DNA of 64,000 nt from Eutrigla gurnardus (Eukaryota > Chordata > Actinopteri > Perciformes > Triglidae): positions 30,666,729-30,730,728 of the forward strand of contig OY741266.1 in NCBI GenBank assembly GCA_963514095.1, written 5' to 3'. Below are positions 29,601 to 40,712 of the stretch, one piece after another. The translations under genes were made by a program, and so were the position numbers. Each line of letters begins with the position of its first letter. The stretch's first letter is position 1. The notes under the pieces are model-generated. The model searched no databases, was not told the origin of the DNA, and was given only the letters and a program-made list of their open reading frames with translations.

Positions 29601-30939
29601 AGTCCCCGAAGTCGTCCTCGTCCTTGGCTGCGTTCAGAGCGGGGCTGTCCGACCGGCTCCGCTCCTGCTGGAAGTCCAGCTGCTCGAAGTCTGCAAAGCC
29701 CTGACCGCCGAACGAGCCGGCGTCCCCAAAGTCCCCAAAGTCCTCGTCGTCCTCCGCCAGCTGGCTGTGGTCGGCCGGCGTGGCGGTCTCCCCTTGAAGG
29801 GCCGGCGAGGGCACCGAACCCGTGGTGCTCATGTCGCCCAATTCCTCTAGAGCTTCTGTGGACAGCGGCCGGCCCAACGACGTCTCCGTCTCCGTCTCCG
29901 TTTCCGTCTCCGTCTCGTGGCCGGAGCCCTTCCCATCCACCCGTCCCTCCTCACCGTCCCCCGCCGCGTTGAGTGAAAGGTCGTCATCACTGTAGCCCGC
30001 GGCGGTGGCGGCGTCTTTGGAATCGTCCCTGTCAGCTACATCCACCCCGTTGAGGGTGGAGGGTCTGTTAGTGCAAACCGCCTCTGAGGCCAAGTGCTCC
30101 TGTGCGACGGCTACGTCCCTTTGTTGAGAGTCGGCATCTGTGTGGGAGCCCCTGTCCGTGTTGCAGGAGCCGCCCGGGGCCTCGGCGGGAACAGATATGG
30201 AGTCAGACCCGGACTCCCTGGGTCCAGTTCTGTTTGAGTCCCTGACATTGTCCTCTGGAGTCCTTCCCTGCTCTGTGTCGCGGTGCTCGTCGTGGCAGGC
30301 GGCGTCCGCGGGCCGCTCGCCCTCCGGGGGATTGTCCGAGTTCTCGCTCGCCGTCTGGCCGCGTCGTCCTTCAGCGTCGGAGAAAGCAGCAAAGTCCGCA
30401 AAATCGTCCTCGGGGCTGCCGGCCGGGACGGCGCCCGTGTCCTCGCCGGACGTTCCTTTAAAGTGAGAGTGGACAGAATTCTGCGAGGGGGAGGGGCTTC
30501 CCTGAACGTCAAAGGTCGCAAACCCGTTTGTTAGCACCTCCGTGCCGCCGCCGTTGCAGTCGGCGGGCTCGCCGCCGGATGTGTCGCTCAGCGAATAATC
30601 CACAGAGCCGGAGAGGACCTTTTTCATCTCAGTTCTTTCTGAGGGGCCCAGGTGGCTCGCCGGCACAACGCCGTTAGCCTTGGGCAGCTCAGTGTTCGTG
30701 CCGTGGGTGCCGTTGGAGTGGCTGAATCCCATCACCCCTCTGTTGTTGAGGAGCTCCGGGGGGGAGGTGGCGGTCAGCGCCTGGCTCTGGTTGAAAGACG
30801 TCGGGGTGTCGAATTCCGTGAAGCTGATGCTGTTCGGGACGGCAGAGAAGGTGCCGAAGTCTCCAAACTCGTTGTCCTCTTCCTCGTCCTCCATCGGGGG
30901 CGGAGAGGAGGAGTACATGCGGATCACATCTGGCTCCAT
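23669..30939 (-). CDS. aftph: Aftiphilin, nine coding exons, 859 aa
   Basis: Exons in transcript order are 30939-29260, 27744-27575, 26826-26688, 26546-26490, 26331-26209, 26099-26039, 25379-25296, 24019-23896 and 23810-23669. All have GT/AG borders, the sum is 2580 nt and the frame is kept throughout. The protein starts MEPDVIRMYSSSPPP, as in vertebrate aftiphilin. The large first coding exon (560 aa) carries repeated acidic-aromatic peptides (EFGDFGTF, DDFADFAAF, DEDFGDFGD, DDFGDFNS, GKFADF) and two WxxF peptides (WSAF, WAAF) of the type that bind AP-1/AP-2/GGA ear domains. The C-terminal exons give the conserved part, including LRYQWGGSYCNKALL, LFTGQKKQPVIVPMY, GMLEPTKEPVKP, PPVQFDWSSSGLTNPLD and DLSFMQAKVLMFPATLTP. 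Aftiphilin works with p200 and gamma-synergin in clathrin-dependent trafficking at the trans-Golgi network. Glu runs and a Glu-Thr repeat look expanded. Confidence 0.96.
24289..25131. repeat. 843-bp minisatellite, alternating 12-bp units
   Basis: A tandem array in the aftph intron between exons 25296-25379 and 23896-24019. Two 12-bp variants, GGACTGGGTGGA and GGACTAAGTAGA, mostly alternate to give a 24-bp higher unit, with GGACTAGGTGGA and GGACAGGGTGGA substitutions and occasional unit loss. The period is a multiple of three, so - strand frames stay open across it and appear as Leu-His-Pro-Val or Ser-Pro repeats; these are not exons. Confidence 0.97.
25380..26038 (-). other. aftph intron with CAGGGTT-family element
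   Basis: This intron carries a G-run near the splice acceptor and a short CAGGGTT-family copy at 25592-25843. The acceptor itself is TGTGCAG. Nothing else was recognised. Confidence 0.6.
25592..25843 (+). mobile_element. Internally deleted CAGGGTT-family element
   Basis: It starts CAAGGTTCCTAC (CAGGGTTCCTAC with one change) and ends CCAGCACCTGGACCAACCCTG, the same ends as the full-length copies in slc29a2. The middle contains the shared text TCCTCTAAACAACC..ACATGATGTTTGGAGAC but lacks other segments. No target-site duplication was found. Confidence 0.65.
27085..27510. repeat. Possible dispersed element bounded by GGGACCCCC words
   Basis: GAGACCTGGTGGAGGGACCCCC is followed by a second similar block about 40 bases on, and the segment ends with GACCCCGTCAGGGTCCAGGACCCCC. 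It lies inside the aftph intron between exons 27575-27744 and 26688-26826. The word content is typical of fish interspersed repeats, but no terminal repeats or target duplication could be fixed. Confidence 0.35.
27745..29259 (-). other. aftph intron 1 of the coding region
   Basis: About 1.5 kb between the large first coding exon and the second. It includes a degenerate ATTATCGAGATAATCC-type repeat fragment (about 27990-28200) like the one near 13900-14130 and a short (ATT)n run near 28750. No exon was recognised. Confidence 0.6.
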
Positions 30940-30976
30940 GATTCTCTGGCAATCGGCGAAATCCTCCCGGCTACAC
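30940..30976 (-). other. aftph: aftph 5' UTR part of the first coding exon
   Basis: Between the inferred acceptor (GTCTCAG, ending at 30977 on this strand) and the ATG at 30939. The open frame continues upstream of the ATG without similarity to the protein, so I place the start at MEPDVIRMY. Confidence 0.6.
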
Positions 30977-31953
30977 CTGAGACAGCGTGGGGGAAAAGGG
31001 AATAACATGAGTTAAATAAGAAGAAATAAAGGAGGTGTTTAAGCGCCGTTCTGGCTTCATAAACACTGGGAGTCAATCAGGGCTGTGGCGCTCCGGGGTC
31101 AATTAGCTTGACGTGTGGTCGGAGCCCAAGCAGGAATCGAGTTACTGAACCACTAAAGGAGGACAGATTGGCGTAAAATTGACAGTAATAAAATGCTAAC
31201 CGACACACGGCCAGCCTGCCTGCTGATGCAGTCTGTAAGAATTAACTCCACCTCGTCAACACTTAGAAATCAATCCTGACTTTATTCTGGATTATTATTT
31301 TCCCTCTCCGCTGAATCTGCTTAATCTTTGTGTCTGATCAGCGTGCATCACATGAGAACAACTGTACAATCTTTATTTTGTTCATTCGAGGATCTACGAC
31401 ACATCTGCCAAAAATAAGGTACGGTTTGTTAAAAGTTTTTTTTAAATTCTACTTTATTTTACTGTATTTAATTAGTTGTGTAATGTTTAAAAAGCAGTTG
31501 TTTCCAGTAAATGGATTTAATCAATTAGTCGATACCACAAAATGAATCAATAACTATCTTTATGATCAATTCATCTTTATGATCTTCTATTGAGCACAAA
31601 CAGCTCAAACATCTAAAATGTGTTTCATAACCGCTGTGAATTTTAACATTTTTTTTGTTTTTTTTTACCATTTACTGAGATTTTATGGTTGAATCAATTA
31701 TTCTAGAGATTAGTTTGAAAATAATCACGAGGTTGCAGCCCTACTTTGCTCTCGCCAAATTAAAAATCACACAATTCTTTCAGGAAGCTCAGAAAAATTT
31801 ACACAATCGGTGTGACCCAAAAAGGGCTTGTGAAATAAAATAAAAAACGCCACGAGGGAGCACAAACCGGAGTTTGTCGCCACTTCTGACTGAAAGAGGA
31901 AACTATGTTTGCATTCTGAAATAAACAGATCCAGGGCAAGTGGGTGGCGCCTG

Positions 31954-32026
<73 letters not shown>

Positions 32027-33215
32027 TGTGTGTGTGTGTTTGCCTTGTTGGGCCTTATCTGCCAGAAGGACCTGTAAGTTTACACCCAGGCAGCAGCGAC
32101 TTGGGAATAAAGACATGCAAGTCCAGAAAGACAAGTTAACCACAAAGGGAACAGTTCAGAGAAGGCAAACATAAAAAAACTAATTAAAACTTAGAGTAGT
32201 CTCACTTTGTCTCCGAGGATTTACATTTCTATCTGTTTACATTTTGCACTGAAAGTATTTATAACAATGTTGATCCTTTAAAAATGTACACTCTTAATTT
32301 GTAACTTGATCCTCCGTCATCGCTGTTAGACCTTTAATGTGAATGTCTGTCACTGAAGTGGGTCATTCCAAATAATCAACAGCGGTGGGAAGTAACTAAG
32401 TACTTTTACTTTACTTGGATTTCCCTTTATCACTGATATTATAGCTTAGATGATGGTGATTTCACAACTACCCTGCAGTATATATACAAATAATTAAAAT
32501 TCACCACATTTACCAGCTGCAAGATTTAACACCAATGAGCCAATGATGTGACACAGATGGTTGTGCAGTTATAACGGAGTATTTCTACCACTTTTACACG
32601 AGTCAAACAGCTGATCGTCTTCGGTGACAAGCAGCTGTTTTTTGTTTTTTTTTCTCTGTCCAGCTGCTTTAACACTCAAAACATAACTATATATGATATG
32701 TCATCTTCGTGACGAGGTTCGCATCTTTCTTCACAGCAAGTTTTCACGCGTTTACCTTCACTTGTCAGACGTTTAAGAGGGGGTAGGGGGGCAGCTAACT
32801 GTAGCTTAGCGGGTTAGCATCGGTGCTATCGTTAGCGCAGCAGAGAGAGCTGACAGCTCCATGGAGTTGTGAAGATCTAAAAAACAAACAGATTAACCCG
32901 ACATGAAGCTAACGGCTATGTTAGCACCAACTAGAAGAAGGCATCTTATTAAAAAAAAACACAAGGCCCAAAGACTACTTCGCTGAGACAGGGGTGTAAC
33001 GGTTGGTTAGCTTAGCTTAGCACGGTGAGCTAGTGTGTCGGAGGGGGGTGAAGGGGGAAAAAAAACACCCAAAGCCAAGCTAATTTAAAGAGCGAGGTTA
33101 ACGGTTTGACGTGTCATTAGTTTGTTAACACTTTGACGTGATGGTTCATATTGTTAAACAGGTATAAATACAAGGCTAGAAAGCAACAGCACCACAAGTT
33201 GAGTTGGGAACCTAC
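30977..33215 (-). other. aftph: aftph 5' UTR intron (inferred)
   Basis: The region separates the large coding exon from a likely non-coding first exon. It holds a (GT)n array at 31958-32039, an AGTACTTTTACTT-type dispersed fragment near 32390-32430, and GTTAGC-rich AT sequence. No coding exon is visible. Confidence 0.45.
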
Positions 33216-33400
33216 CTCGGCTAAGTGCGCAGCTAAGGTAACAGCTAACACCGACACGACAACAAGCATCTTCCCTTTCTGTGGACGTCCTGGCTAGCTG
33301 TTAGCCTCTTTTTTTCCTTTTTTTTTTTAGCCGATCCTCATCTTCATCATCCGGCTTGGGGTTTGACGGCGGTTGTCTTAGTTACCAGGAGAAAAAACAG
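33216..33400 (-). promoter_or_regulatory. aftph: Probable aftph first exon and promoter
   Basis: A plausible donor on the - strand (GCCGAG/GTAGGT) lies at 33216/33215, upstream of the aftph coding exon. Upstream sequence contains CCGGTT- and CGCG-containing words and no other gene starts nearby on this strand. The 5' boundary is not determined. Confidence 0.4.
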
Positions 33401-33654
33401 GTGCGCTTAAACCGTGAGACGCTGTCCGAGGATGTCCATGACGACGCGGTCCATCCGGGGTTTTTTACCGGTTGCTGCGGGGACGAAGCGCTCACTGAAG
33501 GTTGAGTCAGCCGGCTGCTTGCTGCTGCTACCCTGCCTCCCTCAATATCACCCAGCATGCACCGCTGTGGCAGGGTGGACTCTGCTGGTTCTTTCCAAAA
33601 AACTTTCCATGTTTAACAGGTACATCTGCAAAACAAACACGGTGGACAAAGACT

Positions 33655-33785
33655 AGTTCTGCCCTGTTTTAATGAATTAATGAGATAGAGATACATTTCA
33701 TTAAAACATAGTTCTGCCCTGTTTTAATTAATTAATGAGATAGAGATACATTTCATTAAAACATAGTTCTGCTCTGTTTTTCTGA
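33655..33785. repeat. Tandem duplication of a 56-57-bp unit
   Basis: The unit beginning TTCTGCCCTGTTTTAAT and containing GAGATAGAGATACATTTCAT occurs twice in full and once in part. The copies are almost identical, implying recent duplication. Confidence 0.9.
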
Positions 33786-34190
33786 ATTAATGAGACATTG
33801 GGCGATACTCCTGTCTTTGAGTTATAAAGATGGTATTTTAATTAGTTTGATGACTTTGTCATCAAAACATACTTACCATGCAGTATTTATACACTTTAAA
33901 AAAAAAAAAAGTAAAATAAAAAGTAAAAGTAAAGCAAAACACCAGTGAAATATCTGAAAAATATTAGAAAAAATATTCAGGAAAAATATTTCAAATAATA
34001 TTTTTACGATATCAGAAAATATTACAAAAAATGTCCCACCATAGAAATGTGAAATACATGCAAATAAATCAGAAAATATATTTGTGAAATATCTGAAAAA
34101 ATATTCGTAAAATATCCAACGGGAGAAAAGAAAATCCTTTATTTTACTGTAAAGAAATATGGTTTAAAATTTGGTATCACACCAGAGGAA
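33786..34190. other. aftph-lgalsl intergenic AT-rich stretch
   Basis: An AT-rich run with repeated AAATATT-type words (GAAAATATT, TCTGAAAAATATT) at roughly 33950-34110. It may be a short degenerate tandem repeat. No gene was seen. Confidence 0.4.
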
Positions 34191-34281
34191 AACAGTCATT
34201 AATCACTTTAATTTGTACACTATTCAAACAACATTATTTACAGAATTTTTAAATAGATATGAAAGATGCACAAGCACACAC

Positions 34282-34320
<39 letters not shown>

Positions 34321-34719
34321 GGAATTATGACATTTTCATACATTCATATATTCATATATTCATGTACTTTTAATATGGATGGCAGCCGGATGTCGTACTA
34401 TGACCTGGTTTGAGGTAGTTCTAGTGTCCTTCATGCTTTATTTGCTACTGATTACAAAATGTGATTCTAAAAAAATACAACAAAATATATATAAAAAAAC
34501 ATCCCACCTAAAGCCTCCATGGCCTTCACTTCATCTCATACTGTCACACATTATTTACAGTTGCAGCATCTCACAATACTTTTTTTTTTTTAATATCTGT
34601 GCCTGGAAGACAGAAGGAGAAACCAAGCAACGACGAAACAATAAAAGCCATGAAATAAACTTTTGGGGGAAATGTTGTCTCATCTTTCCTTGGAGTTCAG
34701 CGGGCCGAGTCCCTTCGCT
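34191..34719 (-). other. lgalsl: lgalsl 3' UTR (inferred)
   Basis: Downstream of the lgalsl stop on the - strand. An AATAAA on the - strand lies at 34437-34442. The (AT)n run near 34281-34319 and TTCATA repeats follow. The true end is uncertain. Confidence 0.4.
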
Positions 34720-37700
34720 TCAGGCCAGCTTCATGACGGTGACGCTGCCTTTGATCCACAGCGTGTCGATGTCGCCGAGCGCCTTCAGTCTGTGGTGGAA
34801 GTCGAACAGCTTCTGTCCGTCCACAAACACACGGAACCGACTTTGCTCGCAGCGGATCTCAATCTGGGAGGAGACACGAGAGGACGTTTGGTCATTTCTC
34901 ATTTGGACTGTTTTTAAAGTCGAGCTGAAACCGCGGATTGTTTGTAAGAAGTGGACAGCTTTTTGGGGGAGCCTTCACCAACCAGTGAAAGGAAGTGACC
35001 ATATTTGGACTGCAGAGGAGCGACGGGTGGATCTGAGGAACACAAGCATGCAGAGCAGAACCCTTCATTCAGATTCAAAGCCTAAAAACCACACCGGGGG
35101 CCCTGAACTAACCGCATTGGTAGTGTGTACTTTGAGTACATTTCAGAGCCTGTACTTTTTCACTTTTTCAAGAAGTAATACTTCTACTTTTACCAGTCTT
35201 TTTGAACACAAGTACTTCTACTTGAGTAGTGAACGTCTGGACTTTTGACCCCTCTGCTGTATTTACATCCCTGATGGGAAGTTTGATAAAGGAGCTAATG
35301 GGTGTAAATGGAGCTCCGTGATGTTTGGTTGTGGTTTTCGTGACGCCGAGGAGTCCTGCACAAAGATCGAGAGTTTTCTTTACTGGCACCTTGAACGGCT
35401 GGTCTCTGATGAAGGGGAAGAAGGGCACGGCTCTGTCAACGTCTCCCCAGGATCCGGACTCACAGGCTCTGCGCAGGACTTGCCGGTCCCTGAATCGAAC
35501 GCAGAGCTCCAGAGCCACATCGGGCGGAGGCTCCCGGCCCGTTCCGGGGCCACACGTCAGCGCAATGTAGAACCTGACGAACGGACGGACACCAGCCGTG
35601 ACTCTCACAGCACATTTCTCATAGTACTGTATAATATCTTTGGATCATAATCATCCTGTAGCCAAATGATTTCATCATGATTCATCCAACAGGTAGTGAA
35701 AATGTCTGTACCTGTCGGGAGGGGAGTTCACAACACCCACCACGACGACCGTCTTCCCCGGCCGCATCCCATCTGTGATGTGACCTCTGAAAGGAACCGC
35801 CTGCACACGTGCACAAACATTTGCCTTAGTTATTATGTTTTTTGTTATTTATTTAGTTTAAGTGCATAAAAGGCATAAAAAGTAGAAAAAATGTGCAATG
35901 AACTTTGAAGTAAATGACTGAAAAAATACAAGCATACTCTATGTTGAAATACGACCAAGTATTTGGGCCACCGTGAGGGAAAACCATCTTGTGTATAAAG
36001 TTGAAATATTTTCAGAAGAAAAATGCAGCAATGTTATGAAACTGTAACTGTCATTTGGAAAGAAATAGTTACCAGACTGTTCTCAGCAGCTCTGTCAGGG
36101 GGACGAACACTCAGTTTTTTTTCATCAGTCGCATTTCTCGGTGGAATAGCCCATTTCTGAAAAGGGTAAAAAAAAAAAAACGTAATTTTAACTGCGGTTG
36201 ACAATTCCCACCTGCAGTAGCTACTTTTATCCAGCAGAGGGCAGTGGCGGCGCTGCGGAGGGGAAAAACAACAGCGGCGCCTCCCGGTTTTAGAGTAGAA
36301 TGAGACGGCAGGAATGACGCAGCGAGTTAACGCAGAAAGAACACCAGCCACGCAGACTAGACGCGAGATAAAACGTACGTTTTATTCCTAATTAAAACCT
36401 TTCCCAGAATGTGTTACAAGACGTAACTAGTCGAAGGTTTGCCCGAGGATTAAAGTATTTTTGTGTTTACCGTTCTCGGGTGAGTGTTTACCCTTTTTCT
36501 GTGCTAGCTAACAAGGATAGCGTCAGTATTATTGAGAAGTCGAACAAATGTCAGTTTAGGGTTGTTGCACGATTTCATCAGCCGATTTGTGCTAAAAATG
36601 CTAGTCGGAATATCCTACTTCCCACCTGTGTAGTCGAGAATTACGGGAATGTCACGTTCAAGTGCTTTGTTGTTGGGACGAATTGGGGGGGGGGGGGGGT
36701 AAGATGGCGGACGTAAGGTTTGCTGTTACGTATTTGGGATTTTTTTTCACATGCTAGCAGACTAAAGTCCATTATGTATAGAGCGATAAATAGCACGTGA
36801 AGTCTATGTAGATTAGAGATTAACATTATGTACACAAGCAACAGCTAATACAGCTAAATACAAATAAATAAATTATTATTCGCTTCTCCACGTAATTATG
36901 ACTGCGAGGGGGGGGGGGAGGGGTTCATGTGCAATTTGTATTTACCGTAATGCTGATACCACTTGAAGGCAGCATAAGCCTAGAGTTCGGCATTTTGACG
37001 TTGCCATCTTTGATAGGAAGTGACCATATTTGGACTGTGGAGGAGCAACGGGTGGGTTTGATGACCACAAGCAGCAACCTTACTGGATCTGGATCCATGT
37101 GGATTCTGGTGTGAAGCTGCTAACAAAGTTAGCTTCTAAATGGATCATAATAAGTAAAAAAAAGTACAATATTTCCCTCTGAGATGTTGTGGAGTAGAAG
37201 TATAAAGTAACATAGAATGGAAATACTCAAGTAAAGTACAAGCACGTCAGAATTGTACTTTAGTACATGTACTATTTATTTTTGTTAATTAGGAACATCC
37301 CAGTAGTACTCAGTATGACATAATAATTACATAAGGGCACAAAGTAAAATAAAATGATATAAAGACAGTTGTTACCTTTTTAGCAGAATTTAGAGCAAAA
37401 CAAAAATATAAATAAAGGTTCTGTTTTATTTGCAGACTCTCGTTATAATTGACTGAATGAAGTCAAAGAACCACAATTCACAGCGTGACGTCACATGACC
37501 CCCGTGACCAGCACGTGTTGTGTCAAGTCCCAATAAAGCGGGAAGTTGAATGAGTTGAGGTTTTACCTTCAGAATAAAAGCAGCTGAAACACGGAGATCC
37601 TGAGTTTGATGCTGTAGGTCGTACATTTAAAATTGAGCCACTTACAATAAACACTTTTTTTTAAGTTTTAAAATGACATAATATAAAATATTATAGATTT

Positions 37701-38520
37701 GTTTGTGAGGTTGTTTGGTCACGATTTCGAAAAAAAAAAAAAAAAAAGAATTTTGATTACTTTGACAATGTGATCTGCACATGTGATCTGCGCTATTATA
37801 GGGAGCGATCATTTTTCACTTATCATTATTCTCATTGTCATTGAAAAAAATTCGAATTATTATTGTGTTGTAATAAATAAGATGAGATACTTTATTGTCC
37901 TCCATTACATTACAGCACAATGACAATCTTACGTTACGCACTCCACTCTGTGGGATAAAAGGGTAAAAATATAAAAATAAGAATATAAAAATAGAAACTT
38001 TTTAAATCTCTGTCGATTGCAGGCAATGAGGTAGCGGTTGTTCTCACTGTAGATCAAGTACCTCAAAGTTCTACGTACTTCTACAAAGTAAAACACTTGA
38101 TTTACTTTTCCACCGCTGTTGACTTCAATCTACAGCCCGGGGTTTCCCCGGAGTTTGAAGTGTAAAAGAATTAACCGGCAGCAAGTAAACATTTCCTACT
38201 GAACCTACTGACTGATTATCTTCATAAATAGAGCTTTTATTTTGTTAATCCTAACCGGAAGCTGAGCTGTTTCATTCTGGCCGGCTTGACCACAGTTGAG
38301 ACGAGAGCAGGTTCTTTAAAAAAGAAAAAAAGAAAATTCTGTCACCTGAGAACTAAAGATAAAAATCAGAAAAAGCTAATCTGACATATCGATCAGCCTG
38401 ATCGGTGTCCTCACTGCCGTGGTGATTCATACTCTCTCTCTCACCTGCTTCCTGTTGCTCAGGTGTGTTTAAACTCACCTTCCTGCCCTGCGCTGCCGTC
38501 ACTCTGTGTGTTTCAGCCAT
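34720..38520 (-). CDS. lgalsl: Galectin-related protein, five coding exons, 180 aa
   Basis: Exons in transcript order are 38520-38479, 36156-36073, 35800-35712, 35573-35390 and 34863-34720; 543 nt with frame kept. The protein begins MAETHRVTAAQGRK. The galectin fold begins at about residue 43 with AVPFRGHITDGMRPGKTVVVV and continues through FYIALTCG, DVALELCVRFRDRQVLRRAC, VPFFPFIRDQPFK, FRVFVDGQKLFDFHHR and the C-terminal VTVMKLA. Length is close to the human protein (172 aa). The sugar-binding residues of true galectins (H-x-N-x-R and N) are replaced by L-C-V-R-F, as expected for LGALSL, which does not bind lactose. A WG pair is kept at WGDVDR where human LGALSL lacks Trp. The N-terminal 42 residues are very different from the mammalian protein, so this could be a divergent fish paralogue. 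Position next to aftph supports the assignment. Confidence 0.93.
36157..38478 (-). other. lgalsl intron 1
   Basis: About 2.3 kb between the short first coding exon and the second. It holds a G-run at 36686-36699, another G-run near 36909, repeat fragments like GGAAGTGACCATATTTGGAC (about 37016), AGTAAAGTACAAG-type dispersed text (37180-37290) and an A-run near 37731-37747. No exon was recognised. Confidence 0.6.
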
Positions 38521-38658
38521 GTTGACCTGAAGGAAACAAGCGGCAGAGAAAGTGAGCTGCAGGTCCAGTTTGTCTGCTTCCGACGTCGCCAGTCGACTGA
38601 GTCAGTGCTGACGTAGAAGAAAAAAAAAGCTTCAACCTGCTTCATTGCACTCCAGCGG

Positions 38659-38660
<2 letters not shown>

Positions 38661-38741
<81 letters not shown>

Positions 38742-38758
38742 ACACTCACACACTCACT
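38661..38758. repeat. (CA)n microsatellite
   Basis: A CA array with CGCA and CTCA interruptions, immediately upstream of the lgalsl first coding exon. Confidence 0.95.
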
Positions 38759-40531
38759 CTGCTCTGGTAATCAGCTGCCCCTGCATGCCTTTCTCTCAGG
38801 CCAATAACAAGAGAGCTTATTGTGCCTCTGTGACCGCAGGCAAAACCTCAAATATGAAATCCCCTTACATGTTTGCTTTCAGCACAGCAAACTCATTTAA
38901 CACCTTTTTTATTTATTCCCAAACAAGAACACTCATTATTTACTCCTAATTATTATTAATGTTTAAAATCTAACAGTTGTTATTACCATCAGAAGGTTGA
39001 TTATTATTTGTGTAGCTTACTTAGGTAATGCTTTATAATAATAATAATAATACATTTTATTTATAGATGCCTTTCAGAGCGCGCACCTTACAGTGAATAC
39101 GAGTAAAAAAAACAACCAATAAAATACTAAACAAAGAATAAGTTTGAATTAGACAGTTGAAATTTGGACCGTTACAAATAGACAGTGCAATTTAAATAAT
39201 AGAGAAAAGGCAGTCTTAAACAGTTCACGAGTACTAGCACGTTTTTACAATAAATCATTTGATTTTTTTGGTTAGGGGACATAAATGTGAGAAATCTACT
39301 CACTTTTCTCTTTTTCATTCATTCTGCTTTTTTTTTGTTGATATTGTGGATTGTCAATATTAGGCCTGAATTCGACGCAACCTCCGGTTCTGAAAAGTGA
39401 AGCCAAAGCTGAAGTGCCTTAAACTTGCATGACGACGTCCTCTTCTTATATCCAGGCTACGGGTTGAATAAGAACGTTGTGACATAATAACTCAAAACGG
39501 AGAGCAGAGTTCAGATGTTCACTCGGCTGAGAAGCAAACCTGCTTGTGAACACGTCGTTTACATTTTGACAATAAGAAAAAGCAGACGTGTTCTTGCAGT
39601 GTGTTTGAAGTCGGCAGTGATATAACAGTTCTCAGCATTTATGCACATCGGAGAGGTCAGGAAAGAAATCAAATGAATGAAGTAGAATTCAAAAACTCAC
39701 AAGTATGCAGCCGAGCTTCACCCCCGACTTCTCTATCTTTGACTGTGTTTTTTATTTCCGATGTTGCTTACAGAAGCTTGACTCCTCGCTAACTTTCCTT
39801 TTGGTTTTCCGTGGCGAGAGTAAAAGAATGGGAGGAAGCAGGAGGACGTGAGGTCAAAGGGAAGGGCCGAGCCGGAGGAAGAGGAAACAACGGAGGCCGC
39901 ATGCTTGGAAAGTAAAAACAAATCCACGTCACTCATTCCAGATATTTAATAATAATAATAATAATATATTTGAAGCTTTCTGACCGGCTGACGCTGATAA
40001 TGTATTAAAATCCCATCTACAAATACAGAGCTGATGTTAAAAAATAAATAAATAAACACAACAATGACAATTTTGTGCCATTTCATTACATTCAGCATCA
40101 TAACAGTATAAAAACACATAAATAAGCAAACAGTAAAAATGTACAAACATGTCCATCAGTATGACATAAAATATATTCATATAAAAAAGATTTTAAATAC
40201 AGTAAAATAAAATATAAAATGAATTAAAACTAAATAACTGTTACCAACCACCTTAGAGTTCACAGACGAAGGCCACATAGTAGAAAAAAATAGAATATTA
40301 GATATGATTTGATATTAATATGAGATATGAATTAAAAGAGATTTAGAAACGATGTATTTTGGGCGAGAAAAGCCGTTTTGAAATCCTCATGTCTTCGGAA
40401 CGAAAGGAGGAATTTAAAATTCAGAAAGAAAATCAATTTAAATGCAACTCAAGTATTATATCAATAAAACTTCAAAATCAAAACTTTTGTTGCATTCTGT
40501 TGTTAATGCTGGCCTCTTCACACTCTTACCT
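38759..40531. other. lgalsl-slc29a2 intergenic region
   Basis: Contains two (AAT)n-headed dispersed repeats (39037-39115 and near 39949-39966) and a GAAAAGTGAAGCCAAAGC-type fragment at about 39394-39420. Several small open frames are not supported by any similarity I recognise. Confidence 0.5.
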
Positions 40532-40712
40532 TTTAATAATTATTTCTAAACATATATTCATATATAATAAATAAATAAATAATATGCATTGATATTAATA
40601 ACATTTAACTTTTCACTCTTTCTCTTCTCAGGATTAAAACAGACATTCTCGTCACACGTCGGTGCTAGAGACCAGATTTCCCTCCAACGAGGATCAGGAA
40701 GTAAGATGTTTT
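40532..40712 (-). other. slc29a2: slc29a2 3' UTR (inferred)
   Basis: Sequence after the stop codon on the - strand. An ATTAAA on this strand at 40532-40537 is a candidate polyadenylation signal. The transcript may extend further. Confidence 0.35.

Noticed and set aside
34379..35248. 289-residue + strand open frame
   Set aside because: It runs antisense through the lgalsl last exon and 3' region and shows no domain or codon pattern of a real gene.
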